NCBI RefSeq assembly: GCF_011604685.1
Contig: NZ_CP050063.1
Coordinates: 5,974,501 to 6,038,500 of the forward strand
Origin: Spirosoma aureum
Lineage (GTDB): Bacteria > Bacteroidota > Bacteroidia > Cytophagales > Spirosomataceae
Length of the DNA: 64,000 nt
Reading direction: 5' to 3'
Part shown: positions 16,495 through 26,012 of the stretch, in pieces
How positions within the stretch are numbered: position 1 is the first letter of the stretch
Layout of the letters: each line of letters opens with the position of its first letter
The notes under the pieces: model-generated
What the model was told of the DNA's origin: nothing
Databases searched by the model: none
Seen by the model: the letters and a program-made list of their open reading frames with translations, nothing else
Made by a program: the position numbers and the translations under genes

Positions 16495-19278
16495 ATGAAA
16501 TCTCTTTATATAAACCTATTGTTTTTGCTGTTTCTCAGTGGGCTGACACCATCTGCCCTGGCCCAGACAGCAGCACTTCATGGCTCTATTACCGATGCCG
16601 AAACTGGAAAACCGCTGGCGGGAGCAAGCATTATCCTTAAAGGCAGTAAGCGTGGGGCCGTTACGGATGACCTGGGCCGATTCAGTTTGCCCAGTTCCGA
16701 TGTGAACGGGCGGCTTCTTATCGTATCGATGATTGGTTACGAAAGGCAGGAAGTTTTGATCCCGGCAAACCAATCGCTGACGGTTCGGCTACGCTCTTCG
16801 TCTGAATTGCTCGACCAGGTCGTTGTAGCAGCATCGCGGGTTGAAGAAAGTAGCCTGCGCTCGCCGGTAAGTATCGAAAAACTCGATTCCCGTGCTATCC
16901 GGCAGTCGCCTTCGGCCAACTACTTTGAAGCGCTTAACAATGTGAAGGGTGTGGATATGGTTACCAGCGGACTGACGTATCGCCAGATCAACACACGGGG
17001 CTTCAACTCGACGGGCAATAGCCGGTTTCTCCAACTGGTAGATGGAGTCGATAACCAGTCACCGGGGCTGGGCTTCTCGGTAGGCAACCTGTTTGGCGTG
17101 TCAGATCTAGATGTGGAATCGGCCGAATTGATTCCAGGGGCAGCCTCTGCCCTGTATGGCCCGGTAGCGTTCAATGGTCTGTTGTATACGAAAACCAAAA
17201 ATCCTTTTGATTATCAAGGGCTAAGCGTACAGCAGAAAACAGGGATCAATCATGTAGCCGATCCAACTGGCGATGGCGCAAAACTCTTCTCAGAAACATC
17301 GGTACGTTATGCCAAAGCATTTGGCAACAGGTTTGCGTTTAAACTGAATGCATCCTACCTCAAAGGTCGCGACTGGTATGCAGCCGACTACACCGACATC
17401 GATCCAAATACCAGTCCCGATAAGCGCGGCCCAACAAACCCAGGCCGAAATGCGCTGAATATTTATGGGGATGAAGTAGCGCAAACGCTACCGGGCATCG
17501 GTCGCGTTTCGCGAACAGGTTATGAAGAGCGCAATTTAACTACGTACGATGTTTATAGTCTGAAATTGAATGGCGCTCTTCATTGCCGGATTACGCCTAC
17601 TGTCGAAGCCATTTATGCACTAAATGTGAATCAGGGAACGGCCAATTATACGGGTAGTAGCCGGTTTATGCTTAATGATTTCCGGTTAACGCAGCATCGC
17701 TTGGAACTACGTGGCAAAAACTTTTTCATTCGGGCGTACTCAACTGCCGAGAACTCGAATAACTCCTATAATACGCGTTCACTGGGCCAACTCATCAACC
17801 GCGCATGGGTGCGTGATCTGAGCGGCAACGTGGTTTCGCCCGACAAAGCCGACGCCACCTGGTTTGAGCGTTATGGCGCAGCTTATGGTGGAAAAGTGGA
17901 AGGCGTTACCGCTCAGAGTAACGATGCCGCCCGCACATTTGCCGATCAGGGACGATTCACCCCCGGTTCCGCCGATTTTGACCGGGAAAAAGACAAATAC
18001 ATTCACATTGCCGGATTACAAGGAGCAGGAGTTCTCAGTCAGAGCAAATTATACCATGTCGAAGGCCTATATGACTTCACCCCACATGTCAGGGTTGTGA
18101 ATTTACAGGGCGGTGGTAATCTGCGCTATTACGCAATGGAAACCAACGGGACACTCTTCGATGACATAGTCAATAAGGTGCGGGTGTCGGAGTATGGTGC
18201 GTTTCTACAGGTGGCTAAAACGATCCTGAACGATAAACTGAAACTTACGCTATCGGGGCGCTACGACAAAAATCAGAATTTCGCCGGAAACTTTACCCCA
18301 AGAGCGTCGGCGGTGTTCTCACCGAACGATGCGCATCATTTTCGGGCCAGTTACCAGACCGGATTCCGGAACCCTACTGTACCTGATCAGTTTATTAAAT
18401 TGAACGTCGGTCCGATCATTATTCTGGGCGGGGCCCCGGCAAACTCGGCAGGTCTGGGTGCCTATGAAAACTCATTTACATCGTCATCTGTGGGTGATTT
18501 TGGCGCTGCGTTCGGGCAGGATCTGGCCGCAGGTACCCCTTTCCCACAAGCCGTTGCCAAAAATAAAGATAAGCTGGTGAAGTCGAACGTACCTTACATT
18601 CGCCCTGAACAGTCGCAGGCTTTTGAAATAGGGTATAAAGGATTGCTAACGCCCCGTTTATTGATCGATCTGAGTTATTACCATGGTCAATACCGAAATT
18701 TCCTTATAAATCAGGTGGTTATCAGCCCCAAAAGTCCGGTACTTCTGGCCGATGGCAGTATCAATCCGGCCGCAGCCTCCGATGTACTGACCACAGCGAA
18801 CCGGCAGGCTTATCAACTTTATACCAATGCGGCCGACCGCGTTTCGACAGAAGGAGCCAGTGCCGGATTGACAGCCACGCTAAATCGCGGTTATCTTCTG
18901 AATATCAATGCGACCTGGGCGCAATTCAATATTCTGGATGCCAATCCAAACAATATTCCGGCTTTTAATACGCCCCGTTTCAAAGCCAATGCGGTTTTGA
19001 GCAATGATCGTTTGACCGATCGTGTAGGTTTCAGTGTGGCCTGGCACTGGCAGGAAGCTTTCGACTGGTATGGCACATTTACTGAAAATCGACCGGGTCG
19101 AATTCCATCCTATTCATTGCTCGACGCACAGGTTAGCTATCGACTACCGTCTTTAAAAACAACCCTGAAACTTGGGGCCAGTAATCTGGCAAACAATTAC
19201 GTTGTACAGGCGTATGGTTCATCAGCCGTGGGCGGACTCTACTACCTGACGCTCTCTTTCGATGAATTAATGCATTGA
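16495..19278 (+). CDS. TonB-dependent outer-membrane receptor with carboxypeptidase-regulatory-like domain
   Basis: 927 residues from the ATG at 16495, which begins a signal peptide (MKSLYINLLFLLFLSG, cleaved after SALAQ). A TTG start 15 codons upstream would bury that signal. Domain order: a CarboxypepD_reg-like beta sandwich (about 24-105, GSITDAETGKPLAGASI), the plug (about 115-235, with INTRGFNSTGNSRFLQLVDG), and the 22-strand barrel ending in YLTLSFDELMH. It lacks the SusC-specific signature, and no susD follows, so it is more likely an iron-chelate, metal or small-molecule receptor than a glycan importer. It probably ends at the terminator 19290-19323. The MFS gene lies beyond it in the same direction. 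Confidence 0.92.
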   Translation: MKSLYINLLFLLFLSGLTPSALAQTAALHGSITDAETGKPLAGASIILKGSKRGAVTDDLGRFSLPSSDVNGRLLIVSMIGYERQEVLIPANQSLTVRLRSSSELLDQVVVAASRVEESSLRSPVSIEKLDSRAIRQSPSANYFEALNNVKGVDMVTSGLTYRQINTRGFNSTGNSRFLQLVDGVDNQSPGLGFSVGNLFGVSDLDVESAELIPGAASALYGPVAFNGLLYTKTKNPFDYQGLSVQQKTGINHVADPTGDGAKLFSETSVRYAKAFGNRFAFKLNASYLKGRDWYAADYTDIDPNTSPDKRGPTNPGRNALNIYGDEVAQTLPGIGRVSRTGYEERNLTTYDVYSLKLNGALHCRITPTVEAIYALNVNQGTANYTGSSRFMLNDFRLTQHRLELRGKNFFIRAYSTAENSNNSYNTRSLGQLINRAWVRDLSGNVVSPDKADATWFERYGAAYGGKVEGVTAQSNDAARTFADQGRFTPGSADFDREKDKYIHIAGLQGAGVLSQSKLYHVEGLYDFTPHVRVVNLQGGGNLRYYAMETNGTLFDDIVNKVRVSEYGAFLQVAKTILNDKLKLTLSGRYDKNQNFAGNFTPRASAVFSPNDAHHFRASYQTGFRNPTVPDQFIKLNVGPIIILGGAPANSAGLGAYENSFTSSSVGDFGAAFGQDLAAGTPFPQAVAKNKDKLVKSNVPYIRPEQSQAFEIGYKGLLTPRLLIDLSYYHGQYRNFLINQVVISPKSPVLLADGSINPAAASDVLTTANRQAYQLYTNAADRVSTEGASAGLTATLNRGYLLNINATWAQFNILDANPNNIPAFNTPRFKANAVLSNDRLTDRVGFSVAWHWQEAFDWYGTFTENRPGRIPSYSLLDAQVSYRLPSLKTTLKLGASNLANNYVVQAYGSSAVGGLYYLTLSFDELMH

Positions 19279-19289
19279 TATAAAATAAA

Positions 19290-19323
19290 TTATGGCTTGC
19301 CAATCCGGATTGGCAAGCCATAA
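19290..19323 (+). terminator. Palindromic terminator after the TonB receptor
   Basis: A perfect 34-base palindrome, arms 19290-19306 and 19307-19323 (TTATGGCTTGCCAATCC and its complement). The true hairpin would open a few central bases as a loop. Only a weak T-run is available, so efficiency is uncertain. Confidence 0.6.
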
Positions 19324-19355
19324 CAAAATACCATATACCGAAAATTAGAAACCTC

Positions 19356-20570
19356 ATGGATGAAGTACTTACATCTTCCCGCCAAACTATTACCGACCAG
19401 ACCAACTGGTTTGCGTTTGGGCTTTGCTTCGGATGTTACGTGATGGGTGGTACCGTTTCAACACTGTTATCGGTGTTTCTGCCAGTTATTCTGCCCGAAT
19501 TTGGGGCTAATGCCTCGTCGGGTGCAGTGCTTAATGCTGCTTTTCTATATGGATGGGTAGGTGGTGGATTGGGTTTTGGCCTGGTTGCCGACCGTATAGG
19601 GCGGGTTCGGTCCTTAACGATAGCCACTGCTTTAGTCGGTTTTTTTACGCTACTGTGTGTATGGGCAAGTAGCTGGCCAATGATGGCTGCCTTCCGGTTT
19701 ATGGCTGGTATGGGTGTGGGTGGCGTATTGGTAATAACGACAATCTATCTGTCAGAAATCTGGCCAGAACGTGGTCGTGCAGTAATACTTGGGTTATTGG
19801 CGATGTCGTTTCCGGTTGGTATCGTTCTGGCGGGCAGTATGAATTTGCTGTTTGCCCAGTGGCGAACGGCCTTCTGGCTGGGTGTGATTCCACTCGTGTT
19901 AGCTCTGCTAGTGGCACAACTTTTGCCAGAATCCCGTCATTGGCAAGCAACCAGAAGTACCGGAAAATCGAGTACGCAATCGCTCTGGCAACCTCAATAT
20001 CGCCTTAATTTAGTACAGGGTTCGCTTATTTTCAGCGCTGTACTGATTGGTTTATGGGCGGTTTTTTCGTGGACTCCATCCTGGATACAAACCCTTTTTG
20101 TGACTGATGCCGATGCGCGACAGGCTCGTGGCATAACCATGATGCTGTTTGGTATAGGGGGAATTCTGGGAGGTGCTGTCTCCGGGCTCTTAGTCAATAA
20201 ACTAGGGATGCGAACTACATTGCTGGGTACATTTGCCTGTTGCCTGTTTGCCTGCTGGTTGTTATTTGGCACGAATCAGACGTTTTCGCCCCTAATTTAT
20301 GCAGAAACGGCGCTCCTCTCGCTCTGTTTTGGCGTGAGCCAGGGTACATTATCAAGCTTTGTGCCTCTCCTGTTTCCAATTGCCATTCGGGCAACTGCCT
20401 CAGGCTTCAGTTTTAACGTTGGTCGGGTACTGACAGCAACTGGTGTATTTTTTGTTGGTTCGCTGGTTGCCGTTTTTGGCGGCCTGGGGAACGCCTTGCT
20501 TTTCTTCTCATTAACGTTTGCACTGGCATTTACCGTGACCTGGTTTAGCCGCCGAGCAACATCTGTTTGA
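19356..20570 (+). CDS. MFS transporter
   Basis: 404 residues, predicted 12 membrane segments in two bundles. The loop 2-3 motif is GLVADRIGRVRS, a good match to the MFS motif GxLaDrxGrkxx; the second bundle repeats it weakly (GLLVNKLGMRTT). Segment 4 contains AGMGVGGVLVITTIYLSEIWPERGR (quoted in part: VTTIYLSEIWPERGR-like), which resembles the aromatic-acid/H+ and sugar-phosphate branches. Substrate is not assignable. The gene for an AhpD-like protein follows after 24 bases and is likely co-transcribed. Confidence 0.88.
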   Translation: MDEVLTSSRQTITDQTNWFAFGLCFGCYVMGGTVSTLLSVFLPVILPEFGANASSGAVLNAAFLYGWVGGGLGFGLVADRIGRVRSLTIATALVGFFTLLCVWASSWPMMAAFRFMAGMGVGGVLVITTIYLSEIWPERGRAVILGLLAMSFPVGIVLAGSMNLLFAQWRTAFWLGVIPLVLALLVAQLLPESRHWQATRSTGKSSTQSLWQPQYRLNLVQGSLIFSAVLIGLWAVFSWTPSWIQTLFVTDADARQARGITMMLFGIGGILGGAVSGLLVNKLGMRTTLLGTFACCLFACWLLFGTNQTFSPLIYAETALLSLCFGVSQGTLSSFVPLLFPIAIRATASGFSFNVGRVLTATGVFFVGSLVAVFGGLGNALLFFSLTFALAFTVTWFSRRATSV

Positions 20571-20594
20571 TTTCTACGCAAAAAAATAAATCAA

Positions 20595-21152
20595 ATGCCT
20601 CATATTCAACTTCCAGAAGGTATTCCCGGTATTCGTAGTCTGGTTATGTATAGACCCGACACGGGAAAATCACTTTATGAGCTTGCTCAAACTTTATTAC
20701 GGGGCGATTCGCCCCTGAGTCAGGCTGAACGCGAGCTGATTGCGACCTATGTATCGGCTCGTAACAACTGTAATTTCTGTACACAGAGTCATGCCGCAGC
20801 GGCCCGGGCTCTATTTGGACCAGACCGGGAGGTAGTGGATTTTGTTCTGGACGAATACAAAACTGCTCCGATTTCAGATAAACTAAAAGCCCTGCTTACC
20901 ATTGCCGGGCACGTTCAGGCCGATGCCCGAACCGTCAGTGATACGGACATAGCGATCGCCCGTCAGCAAGGAGCGAGTGACCGTGACATCCATGATACCG
21001 TACTGATTGCGGCCACGTTCTGTATGTTCAATCGCTATGTTGATGGCCTTGCCACTCTGTCGCCCACTGACTCGGCGGTCTACGAACCCATGGGAGAGCG
21101 GCTAGCCCAACATGGTTACGTCTTGCCAGCAACACAGCCACCCGCTAACTAG
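20595..21152 (+). CDS. AhpD-like / carboxymuconolactone decarboxylase family protein (peroxidase-related)
   Basis: 185 residues. The redox motif is CNFC (Cys59, Cys62) followed by His66 in TQSHAAAAR, the arrangement of AhpD-type alkylhydroperoxidases, in which the thiol pair and a histidine relay reduce peroxides or regenerate a peroxiredoxin. Total length and the opening MPHIQLPEGIPGIRSL match the uncharacterised peroxidase-related subgroup rather than AhpD itself. The catalytic residues occupy exactly the same positions in the paralogue at 22082-22648. It is probably in an operon with the MFS gene before it. Confidence 0.9.
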   Translation: MPHIQLPEGIPGIRSLVMYRPDTGKSLYELAQTLLRGDSPLSQAERELIATYVSARNNCNFCTQSHAAAARALFGPDREVVDFVLDEYKTAPISDKLKALLTIAGHVQADARTVSDTDIAIARQQGASDRDIHDTVLIAATFCMFNRYVDGLATLSPTDSAVYEPMGERLAQHGYVLPATQPPAN

Positions 21153-21205
21153 TTGATCGCAACGATACAAACAATCAATAACTCATAGGTTAAGTTAACC
21201 GTATT

Positions 21206-21238
21206 CCCCGCCTGCTCTGCGGGTGGGGACATATTTTT
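21206..21238 (+). terminator. Terminator after the first AhpD-like gene
   Basis: A 10-bp stem (21206-21215 with 21219-21228, including two G-U pairs) with a 3-base loop, followed by ACATATTTTTCT. Good position, 53 bases after the stop. Confidence 0.6.
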
Positions 21239-21436
21239 CTTTAACTGCCAATACGCTCACAAGTAGTACTTAGTAGCGCTCACCAAAAGGCAAAAGTATC
21301 CATAGTTATTGGTTAGCTTCAACTGAAAATCAGCAGCCGAACCAGGGGATAATAGGTCCTGGGTTTGGCTGATCTATGTGATCTTTGTCCTATATAACGA
21401 TGGGTTTATCTAAACCATTTCGAAATAGAAACATCC

Positions 21437-22006
21437 ATGCAACCAACCATTTATTTGATTCCACGCTGGGGTGGCAAAATTCATTCAGATTGGTATGATT
21501 GGTTTGGTGCCGAAATCATGGAACGATATGGCTTCTCGGTCATCGTACTGGACATGCCGAACTGGAATCAGCCCGATGTGGATGCAACAATTCAGCATTT
21601 GCTAAATCAGATTTCTTACGTAGATAAATTGACCTATTTTATTGGCCACAGTGTAGGCTGTCAGGCTGTAATACAGTATCTTATGGCGAGACTGGAGCAG
21701 GATAAATCGTTTGAAATTGGAGGTATTCTGTTGGTTGCAGCCTGGTTTATGGTTGACAAACCTTGGGAAACCATTGAACCGTGGATGGCCAATAAAGGTT
21801 TTAATTATCGTGCACTTGCCGAGCGGGTGAAGTTTACAAAGGTAGTCTTGTCAGATAACGATCCCTATACGTCAAATTATGCAGAAAACCAGAAGTTATG
21901 GGTCGATCGTTTAGGAGCCAGCGTGACCGTATATCCTCAGAGGGCCCATTTTAACAGTAAAATCGAGCCAGGAGTGGTAGAAGGATTTGCAGAAATGATA
22001 GGCTGA
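21437..22006 (+). CDS. RBBP9/YdeN-type serine hydrolase
   Basis: 189 residues, a compact alpha/beta hydrolase. The nucleophile elbow is GHSVG (Ser72), the acid is probably the Asp in LSDNDPY (about 140), and the histidine is in RAHFN (about 176), giving a complete Ser-Asp-His triad. The opening YLIPRWGG and the motif near FNSK fit the RBBP9/YdeN family. Members act as esterases or peptidases on unknown substrates. No signal peptide, so cytoplasmic. Preceded by a 284-base gap in which only a terminator was seen. Confidence 0.88.
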   Translation: MQPTIYLIPRWGGKIHSDWYDWFGAEIMERYGFSVIVLDMPNWNQPDVDATIQHLLNQISYVDKLTYFIGHSVGCQAVIQYLMARLEQDKSFEIGGILLVAAWFMVDKPWETIEPWMANKGFNYRALAERVKFTKVVLSDNDPYTSNYAENQKLWVDRLGASVTVYPQRAHFNSKIEPGVVEGFAEMIG

Positions 22007-22081
22007 CCCACTCTCTACTGCCGAAGATCCTATAATGAATTGGCGCAGTATTCCAGGTTCGCTCCTTTGACTTCTAACAAT

Positions 22082-22648
22082 TCAGGCTTTTTCCTTCAGA
22101 TGATCGTAGCCGTGCTTTAAACGGTTATAGCCATGCGTTGTGATTCGTTCACCAAGTTGCGCATAGAATGCCGGTTCGGTTGGCGTTACTGTAGAGAGTC
22201 CGTCTACATATTTATTGTAGAGGCAAAACAACGCAGCAATCAAAACCGTATCATGGAGTTCACGGTCGGTAGCACCCGCGGTTTTTGCCCGTTCAACGGC
22301 TTCTGGTGTTACTTCCTTGCCATTTTTCTGCACCAGAGCGGCCACGTGTAGTAAAGCCTTCATTTTATCTGAAACCGGTGCGGTTTCGTAATCCTGCTTT
22401 ACTAATTCACACGTCTCTGATTCGCCCAGCAGGCGGTCGGCAGCGGCCGTATGGGCTGTGGTACAAAATCGACATTCGTTGCGGGACGATACCAGGGTAG
22501 CAATCAGTTCCCGTTCGCCCTCGGTCAGCGTCGATTCGCCACGTAACAACAGTTGAGTCAGTTCGCGGATAGGTTGAGCAGAATCCTGGCGGTATTCTAG
22601 CAAGCCGGTTATACCCGGCAAGTGGGCTTCAAGCGGGATATGGGGCAT
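22082..22648 (-). CDS. AhpD-like / carboxymuconolactone decarboxylase family protein, paralogue
   Basis: 188 residues. The motif CRFC places Cys59 and Cys62, with His66 in TTAHTAAAD, at the same positions as in the protein at 20595-21152. The opening MPHIPLEAHLPGITGLLEYR also aligns without gaps. The two proteins are clear paralogues that have diverged, separated by one hydrolase gene and in opposite orientation. It lies 12 bases downstream of the YkuD_2 gene on the same strand, so those two are probably co-transcribed. Function as for the paralogue: peroxide or thiol redox chemistry in the cytoplasm. Confidence 0.9.
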   Translation of the reverse strand: MPHIPLEAHLPGITGLLEYRQDSAQPIRELTQLLLRGESTLTEGERELIATLVSSRNECRFCTTAHTAAADRLLGESETCELVKQDYETAPVSDKMKALLHVAALVQKNGKEVTPEAVERAKTAGATDRELHDTVLIAALFCLYNKYVDGLSTVTPTEPAFYAQLGERITTHGYNRLKHGYDHLKEKA

Positions 22649-22660
22649 GATAACGAAAGT

Positions 22661-23383
22661 TTACAGGGTAGCAAACGCGTCGGTCAGAAACGTGGACTGC
22701 TGCAAATAATTCGGATCAGGCGAATAAACGAACAGACAGGTTCCTCCCTTTACGGCTTCAATGATCGGCTTTGACAGAGAATAAGGTACTGCGGGACAAC
22801 CCTGACTGCGGCCCAGACGGCCGTTTTTACGAATAAAATCTTCACAAACATAGTCGGCTCCGTGCAGCACAATGTTACGATTATAGACATTGTCGTTAAA
22901 GCCTTTTTCCAATCCTTTCAACTGAAGTGACAGACCATGTTTTCCCATATAGGTATTGAGTGTCTGATAAAAGCCCAGACTACTTTGAAAGGAAGAATTC
23001 GTATTCGAGAACTGATTGGGAATCAAATCACCGGAATTACGACCATGCGACACATATGTATTGAAGAGGAGTTTTTTGTTTGCCAAATCAACCACATAGA
23101 GCCGTTTTTTGTTGGATGGCTGACTCAGATCGACAATTGAAATAACAGATTTTGTCGTGTCAATTTTCTGCCACCCCCGTATTGCATACTCAAAAACGCT
23201 CTTCTGTAAACCAGATTGGGCCAGATTGAGTTGATCATATACGTCAAGCTTTGCAAAACTCCTGACTTTGGGAGCAGCTTTGATTGTGGTAGACGCGGCT
23301 ACAACACTACGAGTAGATTTGAGTCCGGTGCTTGCAAAATAAGCTAACGCAAGAACTGCCAGAAGCCAAACGACTTTCTTCAT
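22661..23383 (-). CDS. Murein L,D-transpeptidase catalytic domain family protein (YkuD_2)
   Basis: 240 residues from the ATG at 23381-23383; a GTG two codons upstream is less likely. The N-terminus MKKVVWLLAVLALAYF is a signal or anchor. The catalytic region of the YkuD_2 type (about 90-225) shows YVVDLANKKLLFNTYVSHG, NIVLHGADYV (histidine) and RSQGCPAVP (active cysteine). This subfamily shares the cysteine chemistry of L,D-transpeptidases, but its in vivo reaction is poorly defined. It sits upstream of the second AhpD-like gene and divergent from the EcsC gene. Confidence 0.88.
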   Translation of the reverse strand: MKKVVWLLAVLALAYFASTGLKSTRSVVAASTTIKAAPKVRSFAKLDVYDQLNLAQSGLQKSVFEYAIRGWQKIDTTKSVISIVDLSQPSNKKRLYVVDLANKKLLFNTYVSHGRNSGDLIPNQFSNTNSSFQSSLGFYQTLNTYMGKHGLSLQLKGLEKGFNDNVYNRNIVLHGADYVCEDFIRKNGRLGRSQGCPAVPYSLSKPIIEAVKGGTCLFVYSPDPNYLQQSTFLTDAFATL

Positions 23384-23492
23384 AAGCACTAGCGGGCGTT
23401 GTTGGGATTTGTGATAGGAAATGTACTAATAAAACCCGGTTCGGATCATTTTAATTCGCTAAACTACTATCTTTTTACCAGAAATTCTTCTT

Positions 23493-24230
23493 ATGACTCC
23501 CTACGAAGAAGCTGTTCAAACAGAACTGACCCGCTGGCAACGGGCCATGCAAAAGCCCCCATCGACCTTTGGGCGGCTTTCTACTGCGGTTCAACGACGG
23601 ATCAATCGCATCATTCCCAGGCGTATTCATCAGTTGATTACAGCAACCATTAAGCAAATGACGCGGGCGGTACTGTTCGGAGCTGAATTTCTGAATCGGC
23701 TACCCGAAACAGGTCTGACTTTACCCCAGCGTGAAGCAGCTGTCGTTGACCGAATCAACTTTTACCGAAAGGCCGGAGCCGCCGAAGGAGGAGTTACCGG
23801 GGCAGGAGGATTATTGCTGGGACTAGCCGACTTTCCGTTGTTGCTGGGGCTAAAAATGAAATTGCTGTTTGAAATTGCTGCTCTTTACGGCCATTCGGTT
23901 AGCGATTACCGCGAACGGGTTTATATACTCTACATTTTTCAACTGGCTTTTTCGAGTCAGGAGCGCAGGCAGGTCGTTTACCGTTACCTTGCTGACTGGC
24001 CCGAACATAGCCGCCAGCTTCCCGATGATATCAATCAGTTCGACTGGCTAACCTTTCAGCAGGAATACCGCGATTATATCGATCTGGTTAAAATGGCACA
24101 ACTGGTTCCGGGCATTGGCGCTGCGGTGGGCATTGTGGCCAACTATCAGCTTGTTAGCCAGCTTGGGCGTACGGCTATGAATGCGTATCGAATGCGGTGG
24201 GCGGCAGAAAACGAATCCCTGTTGACCTAA
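23493..24230 (+). CDS. EcsC family protein
   Basis: 245 residues of the EcsC family (the third gene of the Bacillus ecs operon; role unknown). Visible traits are the opening YEEAVQTELTRWQRAM, the Gly-rich hydrophobic stretch TGAGGLLLGLADFPLLLGLKMKLLFEIA (about 108-135, quoted in part), the motif YGHSVSDYRERVYIL, and a second hydrophobic helix near VPGIGAAVGIVANYQL. The protein is probably membrane-associated through these segments. The stop codon is followed after a single base by the stop of the convergent hydrolase gene, so the two transcripts must overlap. Confidence 0.85.
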   Translation: MTPYEEAVQTELTRWQRAMQKPPSTFGRLSTAVQRRINRIIPRRIHQLITATIKQMTRAVLFGAEFLNRLPETGLTLPQREAAVVDRINFYRKAGAAEGGVTGAGGLLLGLADFPLLLGLKMKLLFEIAALYGHSVSDYRERVYILYIFQLAFSSQERRQVVYRYLADWPEHSRQLPDDINQFDWLTFQQEYRDYIDLVKMAQLVPGIGAAVGIVANYQLVSQLGRTAMNAYRMRWAAENESLLT

Positions 24231-24231
24231 C

Positions 24232-25383
24232 CTACTTTTCCGCCCGTTTATTGGCCTGTTTGCGCACTTCTTCCCGCCAGTTAATGCCTAAAAACCCGAA
24301 CGCCGGGTGCTGACCACCAATCGTTTGTTTTAGAATTTCGTCAGCAAAATCTAAACCGTTCGATCCATTGGCAAAATAAACCACCGCATCATTGCGGTTA
24401 TGCTCTGCCATGACATAGCATTTAAATGCACCATTATCGCCCCAATGCCAGAAATAGCTTCCGGTTGGTGTTTGTTCAAGGCCAATACCTAATCCCCAGA
24501 ATAAGCCCGGAGCCAGTGTATCTGAGCCAGAAAACCGCTTCGGTAATTGACTCTGTGGACGAAACATTTCTTCTATGGTCGTCTTTTTTAAACCCGAAGG
24601 CTTTAGAAGAGCCAGAATGAATTGGGAGTAATCAACAGCGGTAGTGTGAAGGGAATAGGCCATGTTTGCCTGCGAAGGTTTGTATTTGGTCTCCGTTTCG
24701 CTCGATTCGTTGTGCGGCAGCGCATAATTGCTGTTGAAGGTCGACTTCCAGACAAACCCACTGTTGGTCATGCCCAGTGGTTTCAGCACCCGCTCTTCCA
24801 TTAGTTCATTGATGGGTTTGCCCGTAATTTTCTCGACCACTTTTTGTAAAAAAACGAAGCCTTCGCCAGAGTAGCCAAATCGATCACCCGGTGAAAAAAC
24901 CATCGAAAGCTGGTTCGATTCTCTTTTTTTGCGCCAGTTCGGGAAACCTGATCGGTGGCTCAATACTAAACGAGCCGTTATTTTTTGGTAGCGTTCGTCG
25001 GCCGCAGCATCTGGATAAGGCATGTATTCATACAAAGGCTTATCTAAATCCAGCTTGCCTTCTTCAATCAGTTGCAATACCACATAGGCAAATACTGGTT
25101 TGCTGAGCGACGCAGCTTCGAACACGGTAGTAGGGGTAATCAACTGGGTCGAATCAGCTTTCGTTAAGCCATATCCTTTACTATAAACACGTTTATTCGC
25201 TCGAATCAGCACAATGGAGAGACCGGGTACGTGGGCGCTATCCATTAATTGGGTTATGCGCTGATCCAACCGGGAAAACTCTGTATTGGTTGGTGCCGAT
25301 TGGCCAAAAGCCTGTTGAATCACGACCAGAAAGAGGAAAACCCAGTAGCATAAATTGCCCAAACGTAGTGTAGATGAGTTCAT
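24232..25383 (-). CDS. Secreted beta-lactamase-type serine hydrolase (class C / esterase EstB fold)
   Basis: 383 residues from the ATG at 25381-25383 (a TTG two codons earlier is ignored). Signal peptide about 1-28, ending QAFGQ. The serine motif SLSK is at 92-95. The second motif reads YSGEG, where class C beta-lactamases have Y-x-N; this deviation is common in esterase and D-aminopeptidase members. The third motif region reads HWGDNGAF. The family covers esterases, D-amino acid peptidases and beta-lactamases, so the substrate cannot be read from sequence. It acts in the periplasm. Confidence 0.87.
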   Translation of the reverse strand: MNSSTLRLGNLCYWVFLFLVVIQQAFGQSAPTNTEFSRLDQRITQLMDSAHVPGLSIVLIRANKRVYSKGYGLTKADSTQLITPTTVFEAASLSKPVFAYVVLQLIEEGKLDLDKPLYEYMPYPDAAADERYQKITARLVLSHRSGFPNWRKKRESNQLSMVFSPGDRFGYSGEGFVFLQKVVEKITGKPINELMEERVLKPLGMTNSGFVWKSTFNSNYALPHNESSETETKYKPSQANMAYSLHTTAVDYSQFILALLKPSGLKKTTIEEMFRPQSQLPKRFSGSDTLAPGLFWGLGIGLEQTPTGSYFWHWGDNGAFKCYVMAEHNRNDAVVYFANGSNGLDFADEILKQTIGGQHPAFGFLGINWREEVRKQANKRAEK

Positions 25384-25540
25384 TGGCAACGATTTTCGGA
25401 AAGATAGTGAATAGCGGGCCTTCGTTGCATTGCTATTCAGTAGCCATTTAGTTTAAGGTTCCTGGATAAGTTTCTGTTGTTTCCTTTTATGAGTTGATTT
25501 TCGACTAAAGATACACCATAATAGCTAACTGCGTCCTACC

Positions 25541-26005
25541 ATGAAAACCTACCTACTGGGAATTTGTCTGTTGTTGATCAGTTCGTTTACGTGTGGGCAG
25601 CCAACGGTCGATTCGGTGCAGAATCCCGCTTCTGTCGCTGCGGATGTGCCCGCTTTTATTCCCCTGAACCAGGTGAATTCGCCAGAGCACAAGACGGATG
25701 CCCCAGACCACATGAGCGAGCAGAGTATTCTGGCGCTGTGTATTCTTGGCTTTGGTCTACTGGCCATTATTGGCGAGATCTTTTTTATTCAGAGTATGGG
25801 CGATGCGTTAAAGATGGATGCCTTCGATGCGCTCCGGCTATTGACCGTTACACTCATTATTGTCGGGGCTCTTTTTGTGTCAATGGGGACCAATGATAAT
25901 ACAAGAACGGCGGCTGCCACTGGCTTGCTGGGTACCATAGCCGGGTACATGCTCGCTCGAAGTGGCTTAACAAAAGGTGGGCCAACGGACGAAGTCAAAC
26001 GCTGA
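25541..26005 (+). CDS. Hypothetical membrane protein with signal peptide
   Basis: 154 residues. Signal peptide about 1-19 (ending TCGQ), a soluble segment of about 45 residues, then three hydrophobic helices (about 64-84, 100-118 and 124-142) ending with a charged tail (KGGPTDEVKR). No family recognised. The next gene starts 8 bases after its stop and also encodes a small exported protein, so the two form an operon. Confidence 0.65.
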   Translation: MKTYLLGICLLLISSFTCGQPTVDSVQNPASVAADVPAFIPLNQVNSPEHKTDAPDHMSEQSILALCILGFGLLAIIGEIFFIQSMGDALKMDAFDALRLLTVTLIIVGALFVSMGTNDNTRTAAATGLLGTIAGYMLARSGLTKGGPTDEVKR

Positions 26006-26012
26006 ATACAAA

